Shown here in pieces: positions 38,218 to 47,868 of a stretch of 64,000 bases of DNA. Positions within the stretch are counted from its first letter, which is position 1; every line of letters begins with the position of its first letter. A program made the position numbers and the translations under genes. Location of the stretch: positions 367,213-431,212 of the forward strand of contig CACGWW010000001.1 of the NCBI GenBank assembly GCA_902576905.1. The letters are read 5' to 3'. A model generated the notes under the pieces. That model saw nothing but the letters and a program-made list of their open reading frames with translations, searched no databases and had not been told where the DNA came from. The stretch is from an uncultured Alphaproteobacteria bacterium (GTDB lineage: Bacteria; Pseudomonadota; Alphaproteobacteria; Rhodobacterales; Rhodobacteraceae).

Positions 38218-39369
38218 ATGGAATATCTAACTATTGACGATTTAAGATACAAAGCAAAGAAAAAAGTACCCAAAGCGTTCCATGACTACGTAAGATCTGG
38301 ATCTTGGTCTGAAACCACTTTAAAAAATAATAGTAATGATTTTCAAAAAATTTCATTTAGACAAAGAGTTGCGGTCGATATATCTAATAGAACCACTAAA
38401 AAGAGTTTGTTAGGCGTTGAATATAAAATGCCAATTGCTCTTGCGCCCGTCGGTTCACTTGGTATGCAAAGAGCCGATGGTGAGATATTGGCGGCTCAGG
38501 CTGCTGAAGGCTTTGGCGTTCCTTTCACTCTCTCTACGATGTCAATATGTTCGATAGAAGAGGTTGCAAGGAATACATCAAAGCCTTTCTGGTTTCAGCT
38601 CTATGTCATGAGAGACCATGATTTTGCTAAGCGATTAGTTGAAAGAGCAAAAGCGGCGCAATGCTCTGCGCTAGTACTTACTTTAGACTTACAAATACTA
38701 GGTCAAAGGCACGCTGACATAAGAAACGGTTTATCAATACCATTGAAGATAAAATTGTCTAACCTTTTCGACTTATTGTCGAAACCTAGCTGGTGCTATC
38801 AAATGGCTAGAACAAAAAACAGGACGTTTGGAAATGTTATGGGTCATGTAAAAGATATCACTAATTTAAACTCTTTAACCAAATGGGTTCAAGATCAATT
38901 CGATACAAGACTTAATTGGGACGACGTAAAAAGAATTAAAGACTGGTGGAGAGGCAAACTAATAATTAAGGGTATAATGGACCCAGATGACGCTAAAATG
39001 GCACAGAAGTGTGGTGCAGACGCTTTAGTGGTTTCTAATCATGGTGGCCGGCAATTAGATGGGGTAAATAGCTCAATTTCCACGCTTCCTCAAATAAAGA
39101 AAGCAGTATCCAATATGGAGGTTTTAATGGATGGTGGAATTTCATCTGGACAGGATATCCTCAAGGCTATCGCCTTAGGAGCTGAAGGTGTAATGATTGG
39201 TAGGTCCTTTGTTTACGGACTATCAGCCGGAGGAAAAGAAGGAGTTACAAAATCTTTGGAAATTCTCAATAAGGAACTTGATATGACAATGGCGCTGTGC
39301 GGAAGACGAGACATAAAAGACGTTGGTAGAGATATCATTAAAGATTGTCCTTTTTTTGAGAAAAACTAG
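38218..39369 (+). CDS. FMN-dependent alpha-hydroxy-acid oxidase (LldD/glycolate oxidase family)
   Basis: FHDYVRSGSWSETTL; PIALAPVGSLGM; FWFQLYVMRD; VVSNHGGRQLDG; VLMDGGISSGQDILKA. Confidence 0.93.
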   Translation: MEYLTIDDLRYKAKKKVPKAFHDYVRSGSWSETTLKNNSNDFQKISFRQRVAVDISNRTTKKSLLGVEYKMPIALAPVGSLGMQRADGEILAAQAAEGFGVPFTLSTMSICSIEEVARNTSKPFWFQLYVMRDHDFAKRLVERAKAAQCSALVLTLDLQILGQRHADIRNGLSIPLKIKLSNLFDLLSKPSWCYQMARTKNRTFGNVMGHVKDITNLNSLTKWVQDQFDTRLNWDDVKRIKDWWRGKLIIKGIMDPDDAKMAQKCGADALVVSNHGGRQLDGVNSSISTLPQIKKAVSNMEVLMDGGISSGQDILKAIALGAEGVMIGRSFVYGLSAGGKEGVTKSLEILNKELDMTMALCGRRDIKDVGRDIIKDCPFFEKN

Positions 39370-40445
39370 GCCACAAATTTTTTCCTTTCGTCCAATTCCA
39401 AAAATCTTGCTTTTTTGCTTAAGGAATTAAATATACCCACCTCCGTTCCTGAAATAAAAAACTGGCTTTCCAAAGATAACAGTTCTGAAAATAAATTTTC
39501 TTTACGTACTTCATCCAAATGAGCTGTTATCTCATCCAAAAGCATTATGGGAGAAACTTTGTGCTGTTCTTTAATCAATTTTGCATTGGATAAAATAATG
39601 GAAATTATCGAAAGCTTTTGCTCACCTGTAGAAGAGTATTTTGTATCTATTTCCTTTTCTAAATAAAACCCTTGTAGATCATCTGTATGGGGGCCAAAAC
39701 TTGTTCTGCCAGTTATTAGGTCTTGCCCTCTTTGGTTCATTAAATTTTTTAAGAACGCTTCTTCACTTTCGATAGGATCGTCTTTCAGATTAAGCTTTAT
39801 CAACGGAAAATAAATATTCTTTTCGATTAAAACTGTATTAAGCTTTTCAATAAAATCTCGTCTACAATTATCTATTTCAAATCCAAGTATGGCCATTTCC
39901 TTTTCGATGGCGAAATACCAAGAGCTGTCTGCTATACGATCTTTTAGTAACCTATTCCTATCTCTTAGAAGTTTTTCATATTGAGAACATCTTTTTGCAT
40001 GGTTAATATCTAGGCTAAATACCATTCTATCTAAGAATTTTCTTCTGTCCTTTGAGGTTTCCATCCAGATCCTGTCCATTGGAGGTAAAAACCATAGAAT
40101 TTTTAGACTCGAACTAAGATTATTCTGTGGCACTTTTTTTCCATCTATTCTCACAACTCTTCCATTTCCGTCACTAGAAGTCTCGATTTCAAAAAGATTA
40201 TTGTTTCTGTGAGCTAAAGCCTCAACTTTCCAGGAAATATTATTAGATAGATTTATCATATCATGAAAGCTAGACCTTCTTATCCCTTTACCTGGGTATA
40301 AGAGTGATATAGCTTCTAAAAGGTTTGTTTTTCCAACTCCGTTCTTCCCATAAATAACGGTCGGATTTGAATCAAAGGAAAGTTCTAAAATTTTATACGA
40401 TCTGAAATTACTTATTTTGAGTTTTTCTATTCCGGCAGCACTCAT
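39366..40445 (-). CDS. recF: DNA replication and repair protein RecF
   Basis: FRSYKILELSF; YGKNGVGKTNLLEAISLL; PMLLDEITAHLD; downstream of dnaN. Confidence 0.95.
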   Translation of the reverse strand: MSAAGIEKLKISNFRSYKILELSFDSNPTVIYGKNGVGKTNLLEAISLLYPGKGIRRSSFHDMINLSNNISWKVEALAHRNNNLFEIETSSDGNGRVVRIDGKKVPQNNLSSSLKILWFLPPMDRIWMETSKDRRKFLDRMVFSLDINHAKRCSQYEKLLRDRNRLLKDRIADSSWYFAIEKEMAILGFEIDNCRRDFIEKLNTVLIEKNIYFPLIKLNLKDDPIESEEAFLKNLMNQRGQDLITGRTSFGPHTDDLQGFYLEKEIDTKYSSTGEQKLSIISIILSNAKLIKEQHKVSPIMLLDEITAHLDEVRKENLFSELLSLESQFFISGTEVGIFNSLSKKARFLELDERKKFVA

Positions 40446-40460
40446 TTTAATATAAATTGT

Positions 40461-41579
40461 TTATACACGCATAGGCATAACAACATAAACCGCAGTGTCG
40501 TCATTATTGTCCTTCATAAGTGCAGGATCACCAACGTCATTAAATAAGAAAATTGCTTCGCCGCTTTCAACCTGATTTGAAATTTCTTGGAGATATTTAG
40601 CATTAAATCCAATTTCAATTTCCTCTCCCTCATAAGCAACAGGAATTTCCTCCATTGCTAATCCTGTCTCTGGAGCATTTACAGATAATATGAGCTTTTC
40701 TTTACTTAGACTCAGTTTAACTGCCCGAGCACGCTCTGAAGAAATAGTTGCTACTCTATCTACTGACTTGGCAAATTCTGAGGCATCAATAACCAATTTT
40801 TTAATATTATTTTTTGGTATAACTCGATCGTAATCAGGAAATGATCCATCCACTACTTTAGATGTTAAAGATAAGGTCGAGTTTGAAAAACGTATTTTCG
40901 TTTCTGATACAGAAACATTTACTGTGTCTTCCGTCGTTTCATATATCATTCTCAATTCAGAAACTGTTTTTCGTGGCACAATCAGTCCTGGCATTCCGCT
41001 AGCATTGTCAGGTAGTGGTGAGTCTATTTTTGCTAGTCTATGACCATCTGTGGCAACCGTACGTATAAGCTTGGTTTCTTGATCAACGAACTCATGGAAA
41101 AAAACACCGTTAAGATAAAATCTTGTTTCTTCCATGGACATAGCAAACTTTACTTTTTCGAATAACCTCTTTAGCTCTTCAACCTTTATAGAGAATGAAA
41201 AGTCGTATTCCGAAGATGCCATTAATGGAAAGTCATCAACGGAAATTGTTGTTAATGAAAAAGTGGAACGTCCAGCTTTAACATTTATTTTCTGATTCAA
41301 AGGATCAAGGTCTATTAAAACTCTCGAACCATCTGGAAGTTTTCTAAGGATCTCATAGAAGGTATGCGCACCAACTGTTACGGCTCCCTCTTTTTCGACT
41401 ACAGCTTTTATGGAGTCCAATAATTCTATATCTAAATCAGTAGCTCTTAGGGTTAGACGGTCTTCTCTGGCTTCAATTAAAACATTCGATAGAATGGGAA
41501 TAGTAGTTCTTCTTTCAACTATGGCTTGAGCTCGGCTCATTGACCTTAGCAAATCACTTCTTTCTACACTAATCTTCAT
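40461..41579 (-). CDS. dnaN: DNA polymerase III beta sliding clamp
   Basis: Full-length clamp; ERRTTIPILSNVLIEA; C-terminal VVMPMRV. Confidence 0.98.
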   Translation of the reverse strand: MKISVERSDLLRSMSRAQAIVERRTTIPILSNVLIEAREDRLTLRATDLDIELLDSIKAVVEKEGAVTVGAHTFYEILRKLPDGSRVLIDLDPLNQKINVKAGRSTFSLTTISVDDFPLMASSEYDFSFSIKVEELKRLFEKVKFAMSMEETRFYLNGVFFHEFVDQETKLIRTVATDGHRLAKIDSPLPDNASGMPGLIVPRKTVSELRMIYETTEDTVNVSVSETKIRFSNSTLSLTSKVVDGSFPDYDRVIPKNNIKKLVIDASEFAKSVDRVATISSERARAVKLSLSKEKLILSVNAPETGLAMEEIPVAYEGEEIEIGFNAKYLQEISNQVESGEAIFLFNDVGDPALMKDNNDDTAVYVVMPMRV

Positions 41580-41653
41580 TTTCGCTTCATACCAATAAAT
41601 ATGTAGGGTGCATGATATCCTTTTTTATAATAAAATAATAGCGAAAAAGCTTT

Positions 41654-43018
41654 TTATGCCTCAAGTGTTCTGCGTAAGATTTCCACCTCGTCTGCCACCT
41701 GTACATTAACAAGTTTTAATTCTTCAATTTTCTTAACCGCATGAATAACAGTGGTGTGATCTCTTCCACCGAATTTTCTTCCAATTTCTGGCAAAGATTT
41801 TGAAGTCAGACTTTTAGATAAAAACATAGCTATCTGTCTAGGTCTAGCTACCACCCTTGCTCTTCTCGCAGATATCAAGTCTGTCATTCTAAGATTGTAG
41901 TGTTCAGCAACTTTTCTGATTATCTCTTCAATAGTAACTTTTCTCTCTGAAGTTCTAAGAATATCTGATAGACATTCCTGTACTAAATCAATGGTTATTT
42001 CTTTTCCAACTAAAGATGCGAAAGCGAATAACCTTGTCAGAGCTCCCTCTAGTACCCTAACATTTGAAGAAATTTTATGGGCTAAATACTCTAAAATACC
42101 TTCATTAATCTTAACGTCTCTATTCAGTTCCATTTGTATTTCAGCTTTTGCCTGTAAAATTCCTAGGCGTAATTCATAGTCTGTCGGGTGCACATCGACA
42201 ACCAGACCCCAAGCAAGTCTAGATTTAATCCTTTCTTCCAAACCATCGATTTCACCAGGAGCCCTATCAGCTGATATGACTATCTGTTTTCCCTGCTCTA
42301 TGAGAGCATTAAAGGTATGAAAAAATTCATCTTGTGTTGAATCTTTCCCTGCTATGAACTGAACATCATCTACCATCAAAACATCGACTGACCTAAATAA
42401 CTTCTTGAACGCATGCATATCCTTAAATCTTAAAGCTTGGACAAACCTATACATAAACTGTTCAGCTGAGAGGTATAGTATTCGCGCTTTTTTATTTTTT
42501 TCTTTGGTAGACCAAGCAATAGAATGCATTAGATGCGTTTTTCCTAGACCCACTCCTCCGTACAAAAATAATGGATTGAAAGTTACCTTTCCCCCATCTG
42601 AAACTCTTTTTGCAGCTGCATGTGCCAACTCATTTGGTTTCCCAACCACAAATTTATCGAAGGTAAACCTGGCATCAAGTGGTGAACTGGGTAGATCAAG
42701 CTGAGATTCTTGAGATTTTTGGTCGGTTCTTTTCAGTGCACTTTTCTCTGAAACATTTTTTTTGCCTGCTGATTTATCTGACGATGCAATAAACTCAAGT
42801 CTATCTATACTTAGTTTTTGATTCTTAAATCCTTGGATAATGTGATCTCCGTAGTTCCTATGAACCCAAGTACCAATAAATCTTGTTGGCACTTTAAACT
42901 TTGCAACAGAACCATTTATCTCCTTTAGCTCAATGGGCTGTATCCAGTTTGCGTGAGCACTTTCGCCTATATTACTCTTCACAAACTCTTTTACCTTTGA
43001 CCACTCATCTTTGTTCAT
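41654..43018 (-). CDS. dnaA: Chromosomal replication initiator DnaA
   Basis: FLYGGVGLGKTHLMHSI; VLMVDDVQFIAGK; domain IV GGRDHTTVIHAVKKIE. Confidence 0.99.
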   Translation of the reverse strand: MNKDEWSKVKEFVKSNIGESAHANWIQPIELKEINGSVAKFKVPTRFIGTWVHRNYGDHIIQGFKNQKLSIDRLEFIASSDKSAGKKNVSEKSALKRTDQKSQESQLDLPSSPLDARFTFDKFVVGKPNELAHAAAKRVSDGGKVTFNPLFLYGGVGLGKTHLMHSIAWSTKEKNKKARILYLSAEQFMYRFVQALRFKDMHAFKKLFRSVDVLMVDDVQFIAGKDSTQDEFFHTFNALIEQGKQIVISADRAPGEIDGLEERIKSRLAWGLVVDVHPTDYELRLGILQAKAEIQMELNRDVKINEGILEYLAHKISSNVRVLEGALTRLFAFASLVGKEITIDLVQECLSDILRTSERKVTIEEIIRKVAEHYNLRMTDLISARRARVVARPRQIAMFLSKSLTSKSLPEIGRKFGGRDHTTVIHAVKKIEELKLVNVQVADEVEILRRTLEA

Positions 43019-43455
43019 TAAATAACTCTACTCCAGGGCAAGCCCAAGTTCTTCCATCCGGTTGGGTTTTGTGGATAGACTGAATGCTGTTCATATCCCT
43101 CGAATCCATCCTCTATGTTAAAACACATACCATTATAATTACCGGATTTAAACGATTCTTCCACAGTTAATGCAGCGAAATTTGATCTAATTCCAGATCT
43201 ACATATAAAAAGATACTTTCCTTTGCCATGATGACTTAAATTTTTGTTAAAATCGTTTAAAAAGCGCTTTCCTGACCCCGGTAAGATCGAGTTTCTCCAT
43301 TCTATTTTAAAGGTATCTTTGCCGATATCTCTCAGATCAGGTATTCCAACTTCCAAATGTTCTTTATTGGTTCTTACATCAATCAATACAGCATTTTTAT
43401 CTTCTTTTAAAAGATCAAAAGCTTCTTTTGAATTTATATTTTCAACCAAATTCAA
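43018..43455 (-). CDS. Rhodanese-like protein, stop codon overlaps dnaA start (TAATG)
   Basis: VLIDVRTNKEHLEVGIPDL; active-site loop CRSGIRS; GWKNLGLPW. Confidence 0.9.
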   Translation of the reverse strand: MNLVENINSKEAFDLLKEDKNAVLIDVRTNKEHLEVGIPDLRDIGKDTFKIEWRNSILPGSGKRFLNDFNKNLSHHGKGKYLFICRSGIRSNFAALTVEESFKSGNYNGMCFNIEDGFEGYEQHSVYPQNPTGWKNLGLPWSRVI

Positions 43456-43560
43456 ACCTGTTTAAGAGACGTTTTTACCAATCAATTTAAAAAATGGAGT
43501 CTTAGTCATACGATAACCTTAGCATAGGGTTATAGCAACTAACTAAAAACCATTCAGGCG

Positions 43561-43833
43561 CTAACTTGCTTTTTTTAAGCCTTTTACTTTGGAATTTAAT
43601 CTTGATATTTTTCTACTCGCCGAATTCTTATGAAAAACACCTTTTGTAACGCCTCTCATGATCTCCGACTGCGCTGTCCTAAGAACTTCATTAGCAGTGA
43701 CTTGATCACCCTTAACTATAGCTTGCTCAACTTTCTTAACAAACGTTTTAATCCTGGTTTTTCTATTCTTATTTTCTGTCGTCTTTTTAACCGTTTGTCT
43801 TAGTCTTTTTTTAGCTGAAGCTTTATTTGGCAT
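43561..43833 (-). CDS. rpsT: 30S ribosomal protein S20
   Basis: MPNKASAKKRLRQTVKKTTENK; KGVFHKNSASRKISRLNSKVK. Confidence 0.98.
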   Translation of the reverse strand: MPNKASAKKRLRQTVKKTTENKNRKTRIKTFVKKVEQAIVKGDQVTANEVLRTAQSEIMRGVTKGVFHKNSASRKISRLNSKVKGLKKAS

Positions 43834-43896
43834 CTTTGTTATACTCCTTAGGCAATCAATTACACAATGCGGTTATAAATGTCAATAAGCGAACTG

Positions 43897-44685
43897 CTAT
43901 TTATCTTCGAACTTGGGTGTTCTTTTTTCTATGAAAGCGGACATACCTTCTTTTTTATCTTCAGTTGAAAAAAGCGCATTGAATATTCGCCTTTCAAACA
44001 ATAAACCCTCTGACATTCCAATTTCGAATGAACGATTTATTGATTCCTTTATTCCCATAGTGGACAACATAGACTTTTCTGCAATTTTATAAGCTACAGC
44101 CTTAGCTTCCTTTAAAAGATCCTCAGCAGGAACAACCCTACTGACTAGACCAGACCTTTCGGCCTCTTCAGCATCCATATTTCTACCAGTTAAGTGCATC
44201 TCCATTGCTTTAGATTTTCCAACAAATTTCGACAGCAGCTGCGTTCCTCCAAAACCTGCCATAACGCCTAAATTTATTTCCGGTTGTCCAAATTTTGCAC
44301 TGTCTGCAGCTAAGATAAAGTCGCACCTCATTGCAAGCTCACATCCTCCTCCTAGCGCATATCCAGCTACAGCAGCTATAATTGGTTTTCTAGTTGCTTG
44401 AATTCTATCTAAATCATTAGAAAAAAAGTTTTTGTAAAACATATCTACAAAAGACTTTGATATCATCTCCTTGATATCCGCACCAGCAGCAAAAGCCTTT
44501 TCAGAACCAGTTAAAATAATTGTTCTAACAGAGTCATTATTATCTGCATCTGTTAGAGCGCTGTTTAGTTCCTCCAACAGCTTACTGTTCAGAGCGTTCA
44601 ATGCATTTGGCCTATTGAGTTTTATAATTAATATAGGTTCTTCATGCTCTATGATGAGCGTCTCGTAAGCCATCCGATTCTCCAA
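43897..44685 (-). CDS. Enoyl-CoA hydratase
   Basis: KAFAAGADIKEM; GYALGGGCELAMRCDFILAAD; KFGQPEINLGVMAGFGGTQ. Confidence 0.95.
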   Translation of the reverse strand: MENRMAYETLIIEHEEPILIIKLNRPNALNALNSKLLEELNSALTDADNNDSVRTIILTGSEKAFAAGADIKEMISKSFVDMFYKNFFSNDLDRIQATRKPIIAAVAGYALGGGCELAMRCDFILAADSAKFGQPEINLGVMAGFGGTQLLSKFVGKSKAMEMHLTGRNMDAEEAERSGLVSRVVPAEDLLKEAKAVAYKIAEKSMLSTMGIKESINRSFEIGMSEGLLFERRIFNALFSTEDKKEGMSAFIEKRTPKFEDK

Positions 44686-44744
44686 AAAATTTATCTGCTC
44701 AAACTTTTAATTTTCTTATTAAGATTTATCAAGAAAATAATGAA

Positions 44745-45578
44745 TTACTTCTGACAGGTTGCGCAATAAAATGTACTCCTCCCACTAATTATAATTTTCC
44801 CAACAGCACCCTTACATTTATCCCGAAAACATGCTTGACCCTCTTTCCCATAAACCTGCAGTTTGTTCTGAAAATATCCTACCTCTCCACCAACCTGTCG
44901 GAAATCTTTTAAAGTAGTACCACCAAATTTAATCGCCCTATTAAGAACTTTCTTAATTGATGCAACTAGTCTTTCACATTCAATTAGAGACATTTTTTTT
45001 CCAATCCTAGTCGGTTTGATTCGACAATCCCACAAAGCCTCACTGACATATATATTTCCCAAGCCAGCTACAACTTTCTGATCCATTAAAATATTTTTTA
45101 AAGATCTTGAAGAGTTTTTGATTTTGGACCACAGATGTTGTTTATCAAATTTTTTGGAAAGAGGTTCTATTCCTATATATTTGAACCTTTGATAATCTGC
45201 ATAGTCACCTTCTATAGTTTCAATAAAACCAAACCTTCGAGGATCATTATATATAAGCAGGAATTGATTATCGAATGAAATTATCAGATGATCGTGTTTC
45301 TTTGGTTTGTATTTATTTTTACTTTCTTTACTCAAGTTTATCCTTCCTGACATCCCCAGATGTAGGACTATCGTTGTTTTCTTATTTAGAAAAAAAAGAA
45401 GGTATTTTGATCGCCTACCAACCCTTAAAACTCGTTTTTTCAGGATCAATTTTTCAAAGTTCTCTTCGATAGGGAACCTTAGGTCTCGTCTAAATATTTT
45501 AGTTGAGATGATGGCACTACCTAGAACTGTCTTTTCTATGCCTAATTTAACTGTTTCTATTTCTGGAAGTTCTGGCAA
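44745..45578 (-). CDS. mutM: Formamidopyrimidine-DNA glycosylase
   Basis: MPELPEIETVKLGIE; GLGNIYVSEALW; C-terminal zinc finger CFRDKCKG..STFYCATCQK. Confidence 0.98.
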   Translation of the reverse strand: MPELPEIETVKLGIEKTVLGSAIISTKIFRRDLRFPIEENFEKLILKKRVLRVGRRSKYLLFFLNKKTTIVLHLGMSGRINLSKESKNKYKPKKHDHLIISFDNQFLLIYNDPRRFGFIETIEGDYADYQRFKYIGIEPLSKKFDKQHLWSKIKNSSRSLKNILMDQKVVAGLGNIYVSEALWDCRIKPTRIGKKMSLIECERLVASIKKVLNRAIKFGGTTLKDFRQVGGEVGYFQNKLQVYGKEGQACFRDKCKGAVGKIIISGRSTFYCATCQK

Positions 45579-45659
45579 AAATCTATTTATAAAAATGAAC
45601 TGGCTATTGATCTAAAAGACTATACTATAGTTCATTATAAAAATATCATTAGATTTATT

Positions 45660-45905
45660 ATGCTTACAGAAGACGAGATAAAAGGCCTTAAATTTGAAGA
45701 GGGGCTGAAGAAATTAGAGGAATTGGTAACTCATCTAGACGATGGGAATCTGAGCTTGGAAGAATCAATTTCTTACTACGAAATAGGAATTAAACTGAAA
45801 AGCCATTGCGAAAAACTTTTGAAGACAGCAGAATTGAAAATTTTAAAAGTATCTGACAAAGAGAAGTTGGTGACGGAAGACTTAAGAGCAGACGATAATG
45901 AATAA
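45660..45905 (+). CDS. xseB: Exodeoxyribonuclease VII small subunit
   Basis: FEEGLKKLEELVTHLDDGNLSLEESISYYEIGIKL. Confidence 0.94.
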   Translation: MLTEDEIKGLKFEEGLKKLEELVTHLDDGNLSLEESISYYEIGIKLKSHCEKLLKTAELKILKVSDKEKLVTEDLRADDNE

Positions 45906-46803
45906 AGCCTATAGTGAGTTTGACGAGACTTACTTTAGAACAATGCTCGATAATAACGCTCTTTATTTTAATCAACATTTAACAAAATTTTTAAAAACAA
46001 AAAATTTTGGGATATTAAAAAAACCAATTGAGTATTCGATTTTGGGGCAGGGAAAAAGATTGAGGCCGTTGCTGTGTATGGAAACGTCAAAGGTTTTCAA
46101 TATTGCAAATGAAGTGGCTATATTCTGTGCGATCGCGATTGAATGCATTCATACGTACTCTCTTGTGCACGATGATCTTCCATCGATGGACGATGATGAT
46201 TTGAGAAGAGGTCTACCAACTATTCATATGAAATGGAATGAGGCAACAGCCATTTTGGTTGGAGATGCACTACAAAGTTTAGGCTTCGAGGCACTAAGTG
46301 GAAAAAAATTTAAAGTTAATGATAGAGTAAAAAATAAATTGATCTTGAGTTTAGCCAGAAATTCTGGGGCCTCTGGTATGGTTTTGGGTCAAGCATTAGA
46401 TATAGACGCTGAGACTTCCCAAAAGGAGCTTAAAATAAATGAGATTTCGAAAATACAAGAATATAAAACTGGGAAGTTGATATCCTGGTCCTGTGAGGTT
46501 GGACCGATAATTGCTGAAGAAAACACTGAACCCTTCTCTTTATACGCTTCTAAAATAGGTTTAGCTTTTCAAATTATTGATGATATCTTAGATGTTACTA
46601 GTTCTTCCAAAACGTTAGGAAAAAAGGTAGGTAAAGATAAGGAGAAAAACAAGGCCACTTTTGTTTCAAAGCTAGGTCTTGATAATTCTAAAAAGAAAGC
46701 CCTGGAGTTAGTAGCAGAAGCTTGTGACGCTATTTCAGGTTTTAAAGACCGATCAAGAAATCTTTGTCAAATTGCTTACTTTATAGTCAGCAGACAATTT
46801 TAA
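45898..46803 (+). CDS. ispA: Polyprenyl (farnesyl/geranyl) diphosphate synthase
   Basis: GQGKRLRPLL; LVHDDLPSMDDDDLRRG; FQIIDDILDVT; next to xseB. Confidence 0.95.
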   Translation: MNKAYSEFDETYFRTMLDNNALYFNQHLTKFLKTKNFGILKKPIEYSILGQGKRLRPLLCMETSKVFNIANEVAIFCAIAIECIHTYSLVHDDLPSMDDDDLRRGLPTIHMKWNEATAILVGDALQSLGFEALSGKKFKVNDRVKNKLILSLARNSGASGMVLGQALDIDAETSQKELKINEISKIQEYKTGKLISWSCEVGPIIAEENTEPFSLYASKIGLAFQIIDDILDVTSSSKTLGKKVGKDKEKNKATFVSKLGLDNSKKKALELVAEACDAISGFKDRSRNLCQIAYFIVSRQF

Positions 46804-46831
46804 CCTTTTATTGAAGAATCTAGAGAACCAA

Positions 46832-47857
46832 CTATTGTTCTTTTTTTAAAACTTTATTTCCTAATAACTCGGCGATTTGCACTGCATTTAGAGCAGCGCC
46901 TTTTCTAAGATTATCAGATACACACCATAAATTCAAACCATTCTCCGTTGTAGAATCTTGTCTTATTCGACTAATAAAAGTCGCATAATCGCCTGCACAC
47001 TCTATTGGTGTTGTGTAACCTCCTTCTTCTCTTTTATCTACCACAATTATTCCTGGAGATTGTCTCAAAATTTCTCTAGCTTCTTCTTCATCCAAAAAAT
47101 CTTCAAACTCAATATTTACTGCCTCAGAGTGGCCCACAAAAACCGGCACCCTGACACATGTAGCTGTCAATTTTATCTTCTTGTCTAAAATCTTCTTTGT
47201 TTCAGCAACCATTTTCCACTCTTCTTTTGTTTGCCCATCATCAAGAAACACATCTATTTGAGGAATTACATTAAAAGCGATTTGTTTGGGATAAGCTTTT
47301 GGATCTACTTCCTGACCTGGCACATATAAACCTTTTGTTTGAGCCCACAGCTCGTCCATTGCTTCCTTACCTGAACCAGAAACTGATTGAAAAGTTGTTA
47401 CTACGACTCTTTTTATTTGTGCTCTATCGTGTAACGGTTTTAATGCTACAACCAATTGGGCAGTTGAACAGTTAGGGTTTGCAATAATATTCCTTTTATC
47501 GAAATTTAGTATCTCCTCAGGATTAACCTCAGGGACTATTAGGGGGACATCTGGGTGGTAACGAAAAACAGATGAATTGTCTATCACTATGCAGCCACTA
47601 TCAGTCGCTTTTTTCACATATTTTTTTGTTGCTTCTGAACCAACTGCAAATAGTGCGATATCTATTCCTTTAAAATCAAAAGTATCTAAATCTTTAGTCT
47701 TTAGAACTTTATCTCCAAATGAACATTCGGTCCCCAAAGATCTTCTACTTGCTAAAGCAATCAGCTCGTCAACTGGAAACAGGCGCTCAGCCAATATATT
47801 AAGCATTTCTCTTCCTACGTTACCAGTGGCACCGCAAACAGCAATGTTATATCCCAT
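46832..47857 (-). CDS. asd: Aspartate-semialdehyde dehydrogenase
   Basis: VCGATGNVGREML; IIANPNCSTAQLVVALKPL; TFQSVSGSGKEAMDEL. Confidence 0.96.
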   Translation of the reverse strand: MGYNIAVCGATGNVGREMLNILAERLFPVDELIALASRRSLGTECSFGDKVLKTKDLDTFDFKGIDIALFAVGSEATKKYVKKATDSGCIVIDNSSVFRYHPDVPLIVPEVNPEEILNFDKRNIIANPNCSTAQLVVALKPLHDRAQIKRVVVTTFQSVSGSGKEAMDELWAQTKGLYVPGQEVDPKAYPKQIAFNVIPQIDVFLDDGQTKEEWKMVAETKKILDKKIKLTATCVRVPVFVGHSEAVNIEFEDFLDEEEAREILRQSPGIIVVDKREEGGYTTPIECAGDYATFISRIRQDSTTENGLNLWCVSDNLRKGAALNAVQIAELLGNKVLKKEQ

Positions 47858-47868
47858 ACTTTTCCTTT

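Noticed and set aside
42405-42704. Plus-strand ORF antisense to dnaA (likewise ORFs antisense to matB, mutM, leuC, glpK and other clear genes)
   Set aside because: Shadow ORFs of strongly supported genes; no motif, no independent RBS or operon context.
43070-43078. Near-DnaA box TGTGGATAG inside the rhodanese gene upstream of dnaA, and TTATACACG at 40461-40469, as evidence for oriC
   Set aside because: Isolated, imperfect, and inside or at the edge of coding sequence; no cluster of boxes or AT-rich unwinding element beside them. oriC cannot be placed in this window.
43513-43533. Inverted repeat ATAACC-N9-GGTTAT downstream of rpsT as a terminator or operator
   Set aside because: Only 6 bp, long loop, no adjacent U tract; compatible with chance in AT-rich DNA.
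45898-46803. Missing dxs after xseB-ispA as a notable loss
   Set aside because: dxs is often adjacent but can lie elsewhere; it cannot be evaluated from this window.
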